From Haliclystus octoradiatus (lineage: Eukaryota; Cnidaria; Staurozoa; Stauromedusae; Haliclystidae): a stretch of DNA of 64,000 nucleotides. Each line of letters begins with the position of its first letter. The stretch's first letter is position 1. Below the pieces are notes generated by a model. It was not told where the DNA came from and did not search any database. It saw only the letters and a program-made list of their open reading frames with translations. A program made the translations under genes and the position numbers. Positions 59,904 to 64,000 of the stretch are shown piece by piece. Location of the stretch: positions 13,003,751 to 13,067,750 of the forward strand of contig OU744447.1 in the NCBI GenBank assembly GCA_916610825.1, read 5' to 3'.

Positions 59904-60450
59904 AAAACGTGGTATTACTGATTGAAAATAGGGCTCAATGCAAAATATAGCAGAGCTTAAATAATATATATAGTCAGAGAATCAGACAGTCATGTTTGCT
60001 ACTCGAAGTTTCACGCCGAGGCGATCATCAGGCAATATATTCAATTTTTTTTTTGTTATCATAATTGTTATTATTATTGTTCCAAGAATAATATGTTCTA
60101 ATGGAATAAGATGAAAGCGTGAATTACGTTTTAAGAATTCCTACATATAAGATTTATCTGATACTGTTATAGACGGTATGCAATAAAATTGTATAAATGT
60201 ATGCAATTTTCACTTACAAGTTTATTATATATATTATTTTCAAGGTCCTTTTCCGTTCCGTAGGGAGGAAGATTTAATTAAATCAACATTATTTTATAAA
60301 TTATCAATATGAAAACATTATGCTTATAATCAAATTTGCCTATATGGAGCTTCGCATATACATTTTATGTTGGATTTCTTCTTTTGCAAATAGTTTGTTG
60401 ACTTGTTTTACGTTTCTGTTCTTAGAATGACTGCTACAATGGACCAGTAG
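58975..60450 (+). CDS. secreted protein with PAN/apple-like segment, first two exons
   Basis: Exon 1 58975-59349, intron 59350-60425, exon 2 60426-60450 (25 nt), then a GTATGT donor. The rest is outside or beyond the inserted LINE. The ATG at 58975 (AAAAATGTT) is followed by MFPVGNKTFLLLLLLLLLF, a clear signal peptide. The mature part has ITCSLICKLKKPCNLVVY and a following NNCELRYSS, spacing typical of PAN/apple modules (C..C....C......C.L). Exon 2 adds NDCYNGPV. Splice phase is 0 then 1. No full domain can be confirmed, so adhesion or lectin-like roles are only a guess. The microexon is inferred from splice consensus. Confidence 0.55.
59664..59840. repeat. fold-back repeat in intron of the secreted-protein gene
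   Basis: About 52-bp arms: AATATATGGCGAAAGAGT and TAAAGAATACACATTCTTTA on the left, inverted at 59789-59840 (TTTCGCCATATATTATTATT). Loop about 70 nt. One difference at TTAAAG/CTTTGA. Adjacent to a TA microsatellite. Confidence 0.85.
59848..59899. repeat. TA microsatellite
   Basis: About 25 TA units. Its length is likely polymorphic. Confidence 0.95.
59917..60040. repeat. dispersed repeat family F, copy 2
   Basis: TTACTGATTGAAAATAGGGC, GCAGAGCTTAAATAATATAT and CAGACAGTCATGTTTGCTAC, shared with 18225-18340. A partial third copy (ATAGGGCTCTATG...GACAGAGCG) lies at 59629-59662. The family flanks the TA run on both sides. Confidence 0.65.
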
Positions 60451-60760
60451 GTATGTCAACATTATTATAAGAACTGTTTTACTTATCATCTAGACTCATA
60501 CGATAGCGAGGAAAAACGAGCAATTATCATTCTAATATTGTCTATTATTTACCCTTGATTGATTTTCTTTTTACTTATACTTGTTTCGTGATCTCAATGA
60601 CAGTATCTACTGTAAATAATCATAAACAAAACATCCGATCCCGATGGTTAGTTCCACACAGTTACAGTGAGTGCCATTTCACATAGGGTACCATTTTGGT
60701 ATCTTGATGACAGAGTTTGGTGGCATTCAAATGTTAATGGTGATACCTAAATTATTTTAC

Positions 60761-60948
60761 TACAGTGTAACCCGCTTATGTGCAATTCGGATAAGTCAAA
60801 TTCCCGCTTATCTGCAACCTGGCTTTGAAATACATTAAACATTTTTTGGTTAAGTTCTTGGTAAACAATTTCGGATTACTGCAAATTCGGATAAATGCAA
60901 TGAAAACCGTTGGCATTTTTGACTTGCACTTAAGCGGGTTACACTGTA
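60761..60948. mobile_element. pogo/Tigger-like MITE, second family
   Basis: TA-flanked; TIR ACAGTGTAACCCGCTTATG / TTAAGCGGGTTACACTGT. Interior repeats TTCGGATAA and GCAA(C/T). No coding frame. Confidence 0.9.
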
Positions 60949-60969
60949 TTGTCGGCGTAATATGATCAA

Positions 60970-61009
60970 GCTACTGGATACTGGACACTGGACACTGGAT
61001 ACTGGACAT
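60970..61009. repeat. 10-bp minisatellite
   Basis: About four units of CTGGA(C/T)A(C/T)TGG-type sequence directly before the LINE 5' end. Confidence 0.8.
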
Positions 61010-61111
61010 TTAGCGAGTGATGACGTGTTTTTATTTCTTCTTGGGTTTGTATTCATTTATTGTTTATTTTGGGTAATATTTAATTTTAAAGTACTTTAAT
61101 TCAACTACAAA

Positions 61112-62202
61112 ATGTCACTGGATGATAGTTCTCATCAACTAAAAAGTATTGGAGATGTATCTATTGAGGGTTTACCAATCTTGGACGTTCTCGATCTTGA
61201 AGATACAATGAATTCAAATATGGAAGTTATTGAAGAAATGACATCAAATCAAATTGTAGATTCAAATCTGAATAGCAAATTTATTAATATCTTACAAACA
61301 ACAAACATGGCCAATATTAGAGTTAAATTGATGAAGGCAAAGAAAGTTGAATTAGTGGGCTTATGTATACATTTATTCGAGAAATATTATTCAGAAGATA
61401 ATTTTGAAAATAATGTCGAAAGTTTAGCAAATAGTATTGTTCCTTCTGGTGAACAAGCGGTTTTTCCCCCTGTCATTCAAACCTCAGAAACAATGTACCG
61501 GAACAAACATCGAATGCCTATTTCAATATATCACCAGACATGTCGCCTGCAGTCGATCAAAATGAAATTGAACCGGATAACGATTATAACGATAACAATG
61601 ATGATTTAACATACACGGATCCGATCCACTGCATACCTAACGAACCTGTGACTGAAGCCACTCCCTCGACCGTATTATGTAAAGACCTGCTAAAAGGTAT
61701 TTGTAAACATGGGCTTACTGGAAAGAAGGATGGGGGTTGTAAATGGAATCACCCAAAAATTTGTTCTCGTCACTTAAAGAACGGTAGATTCCGCGGTGGT
61801 TGTCTACTAAATCAGAATGATTGTTCTCGTTTTCACATGTTTATCTGTCCTTCGTCGTATAATTCTCGAGTGTGCTACGACAGCAAATGTCCTCATATGC
61901 ATTTAAAACATACATCAAGGGCTGCACGCAAACAAGACAATAATTATCATTCTCAACCAAGCATACACACTGAACAACAAATACCGATGAATCCGACAAC
62001 TCCGATGCCTATTGAAAACCCAATCAACGTTCAGCACGGAGTACGTCAACAAATTTAACAAACACAACAGCATTTTTTATGCAACCAGAGGCCTCCCCCT
62101 CTCCCTCACGAAGCACGTCTGACTCGAATGGAGGTTCAGCTTCAACACCTAATGATGCTCCTCTCCAACAGATTACCGATTCAGAATCAACGGAATTATT
62201 AA
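61112..62202 (+). pseudogene. LINE ORF1 protein with three CCCH zinc-finger-like motifs
   Basis: ATG at 61112; the real stop is at 62200-62202 (ending PIQNQRNY), as in the other copy. A frameshift around 61490 and a TAA at 62056-62058 break it. The N-terminal half is acidic with a helix-like SNQIVDSNLNSKFINIL. The central region has three Cys/His clusters: C-x7-C-x11-C-x3-H (KDLLKGICKHGLTG...), C-x12-C-x6-C-x3-H (SRHLKNGRFRGGC...), and C-x8-C-x4-C-x3-H (PSSYNSRVC...). The tail has RMEVQLQHLMMLL, a likely short coiled coil. CCCH fingers usually bind RNA, so nucleic-acid binding is expected. Confidence 0.85.
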
Positions 62203-64000
62203 AATGCCTATATTTCAATGCAAGATCCTTATTAAATAAATTAAATCAGCTAGAGGTAATTCTAACCTCAAATTCATTCGATTTAATATTTATAACAGAA
62301 ACATGGTTATCATTGACTGTTCCTAATTCATTACTAGTCTCAAATACCGGGTATTCGGTCGTTCGAAGAGATAGAGTAAATGCGATTGGTGGTGGTGTTA
62401 TTATTTTAATAAAGGAGAATATTCGTTATGCAATCTTAGAGTTACCGTCGACTTTTGACAATCTTGAGAGTTTGGTTATTGACATAAGATTATCAGCTAA
62501 TAAAAAATATCGAATGGCTTGTTCACACAACCCACCTTCAAAAGCTAGTTCTATTATTGATACAGAGATCATCGGTTCATTTTTTGATTTTTGTTCACAA
62601 TGCGTTTTCCCTTGTTTTTACATTGGAGATTTTAATTACCCACTCTATTGAATGGGACATTCCCCTTAGTTACGGGGGCAACTGTCATGATGTCTTTGTT
62701 GATTCTGTCACGAGAAATAACTTGAAACAAATAATCACATATCCTACACGTTTCAACAACATTTTGGACCTTCTTTTAACGTCTGATTCAGCATTAATTA
62801 CTGAACTTGAAATTGTCGAACCTTTCACAAATACATGTGATCACAAATCTATAGAATTTTCCATTCAAATACCTAAATCATTATGTTCCCCTATCAAAGA
62901 TAAGCATGTTAAGCGAAATTTTAGAAAGGCAGATTATAACAGTATTTCACTGATCTTAAAAGACATCAACCGGTTAAATATATCAAAGAGTTGCCATGGT
63001 GATGTCGAATCTTTTTGGAAAGCATTTTCTGAAATTTTAGATTATTGTATAAATAACTTTGTTCCGCTTTTAAAGCACAGAAAATTCAGATATCCTAAGA
63101 CAATACGGTCACTGGCTTTAAAGAAACGTCTTGCTTACCGGGTCTCCGTGACACAAAGTGGTTCAAAATCCGATTTTAAGAGTATATGTATATCAAAAGA
63201 GTACGAAAAAGCCGTTAAAGACTTTAATATTCAACGTGAAAAAAACCTTTTAGATGAAGTATCACTTTCTTGATTCTATTCATTTGCTAATAGTAAATTA
63301 CAATCGCACCCATCGATACCTGCGGTACAAAATGAAGATGGAGTAACAGTGGCAGATTTAAATGAGAAAGTTAATTGTTTTAATACCTATTTTGCTAGTG
63401 TATTTACTCAAGATGATGGGATCATTCCTGAATTTGCGCAACAAGTTGACAGTACCACATCTCTTTCTTTTATCAATTTTTCGCAAAAAGATATTCTCAA
63501 GACTTTACTTGCCTTACCAAGTAAAGCGTCGAAATCTCCTGATGGTTATCCAGCTATTTTTCTTAAGAACATTGCCAGCGAAATTACTCTTCCATTGTCC
63601 ATTCTATATGAAACGTCCATGCTGTCGGGTCAACTTCCACCAGTATGGAAAACTGCCTTTGTGATTCCGATCTTTAAAAATGGAAAGTCTTCAGTTTGCA
63701 AAAGTTATCGCCCTGTTTCTTTGACTTGCGTCACATGCAAAGTGATGGAGTCCATAGTTACCAAGCAAATGAAGAAATATTTCTTAAAAAATAAACTTAT
63801 AACCAAAGAACAACATGGGTTTCTAGAACGTCGTTCGACATGCACACAGTTATTATCAACGCTTAATTTATGGTCGGAATCAATCAATTCCAGATTACTA
63901 ACTGATACCGTCTATTTAGATTTTAGCAAGGCATTCGACACTGTATCCCACAAGAAGTTGATTGTCAAGCTACAAGCCTATGGTATAGATTTTGAGCTCC
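62079..64000 (+). pseudogene. LINE ORF2: APE endonuclease and reverse transcriptase, near-intact, partial
   Basis: Candidate ATG 62079 lies inside the ORF1 tail, in another frame (overlap 62079-62202). Endonuclease motifs: YFNARSLLNKL, FITETWLS, YIGDFNY, CDHKSIEFSI. A frameshift near 62645 splits it. Then one frame runs from 62645 to the window end with a single TGA at 63271. RT motifs: SKSPDGYPAIF, KSYRPVSLTCV, EQHGFLERRSTCTQLL, VYLDFSKAFDTVSHKKL. The catalytic FADD box is beyond the window. Group assignment is by motif style only. Confidence 0.88.

Larger units (their letters stand above)
61013..64000 (+). mobile_element. LINE, jockey/CR1-like group, younger copy (cut by window end)
   Basis: The 5' leader (GATGACGTGTTTTTATTTC) matches the minus copy at 52905, followed by ORF1, an overlapping ORF2 with APE endonuclease, and the start of the reverse transcriptase. 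Only a few lesions: a frameshift near 61490 and a stop at 62056 in ORF1, a frameshift near 62645 and a stop at 63271 in ORF2. The 3' part lies beyond the window. Confidence 0.93.

Noticed and set aside
61475-61500. Programmed frameshift in LINE ORF1
   Set aside because: Both copies shift near the same T/C run but in different directions, and the older copy also has a deletion there. Independent decay is simpler.

Overview
The window is animal (metazoan) nuclear DNA: AT-rich, intron-rich and full of decayed transposons. A single gene on the minus strand fills 45-48800. It encodes the cytoplasmic dynein 1 heavy chain (DYNC1H1). I traced about 70 coding exons (about 3,850 residues) by reading frame, GT-AG splice signals and similarity to the conserved family. 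The start codon is at 48800. The 3' part of the gene (AAA6 and C-terminal domain, about 800 residues) lies beyond base 1. The very high intron number, with phases that join exactly, suggests a slowly evolving invertebrate lineage (for example cnidarian, hemichordate, lophotrochozoan). I cannot name the species.

The most interesting content is inside the dynein introns. Two short repeat families, which look at first like MITEs, are always in the sense orientation of the host gene and occur one per intron. Five copies (5.8-10.8 kb) have the layout of box C/D snoRNAs: C box, D', C', D, and a guide matching the universally conserved 18S segment ACCGCCCGUC, as SNORD43/U43 does. Eight copies (10.3-22.5 kb) fold as two-hairpin box H/ACA snoRNAs with an H box (ANANNA) and mostly an ACA tail. 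Compensatory base changes support the stem. The first pocket matches the 28S peptidyl-transferase segment UUUGAUCCUUCG. The dynein gene therefore appears to be a multi-copy snoRNA host gene.

Other introns hold transposon debris: hAT-type elements with perfect 8-bp target duplications (20.1-21.1, 44.9-45.7 kb), PIF/Harbinger-like MITEs with TTA/TAA duplications (27.2, 28.4, 42.4 kb), pogo/Tigger-like MITEs, a tRNA-derived SINE (43.3 kb), several small TIR families, and a fold-back element (26.9-29.2 kb) that carries two other elements nested in it.

Upstream of dynein (49-64 kb) is a repeat-rich intergenic region. It holds a decayed minus-strand LINE of the jockey/CR1-like group (49.5-52.9 kb) split by a 64-bp perfect palindrome with a 9-bp target duplication, a DIRS-like retrotransposon relic (53.0-55.8 kb), the 3' scrap of another LINE (57.5 kb), the first two exons of a plus-strand gene for a secreted protein with a PAN/apple-like segment (58975-60450), and a younger plus-strand copy of the same LINE (61.0 kb to the window end). 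The ORF1 protein of this LINE has three CCCH zinc-finger-like motifs.
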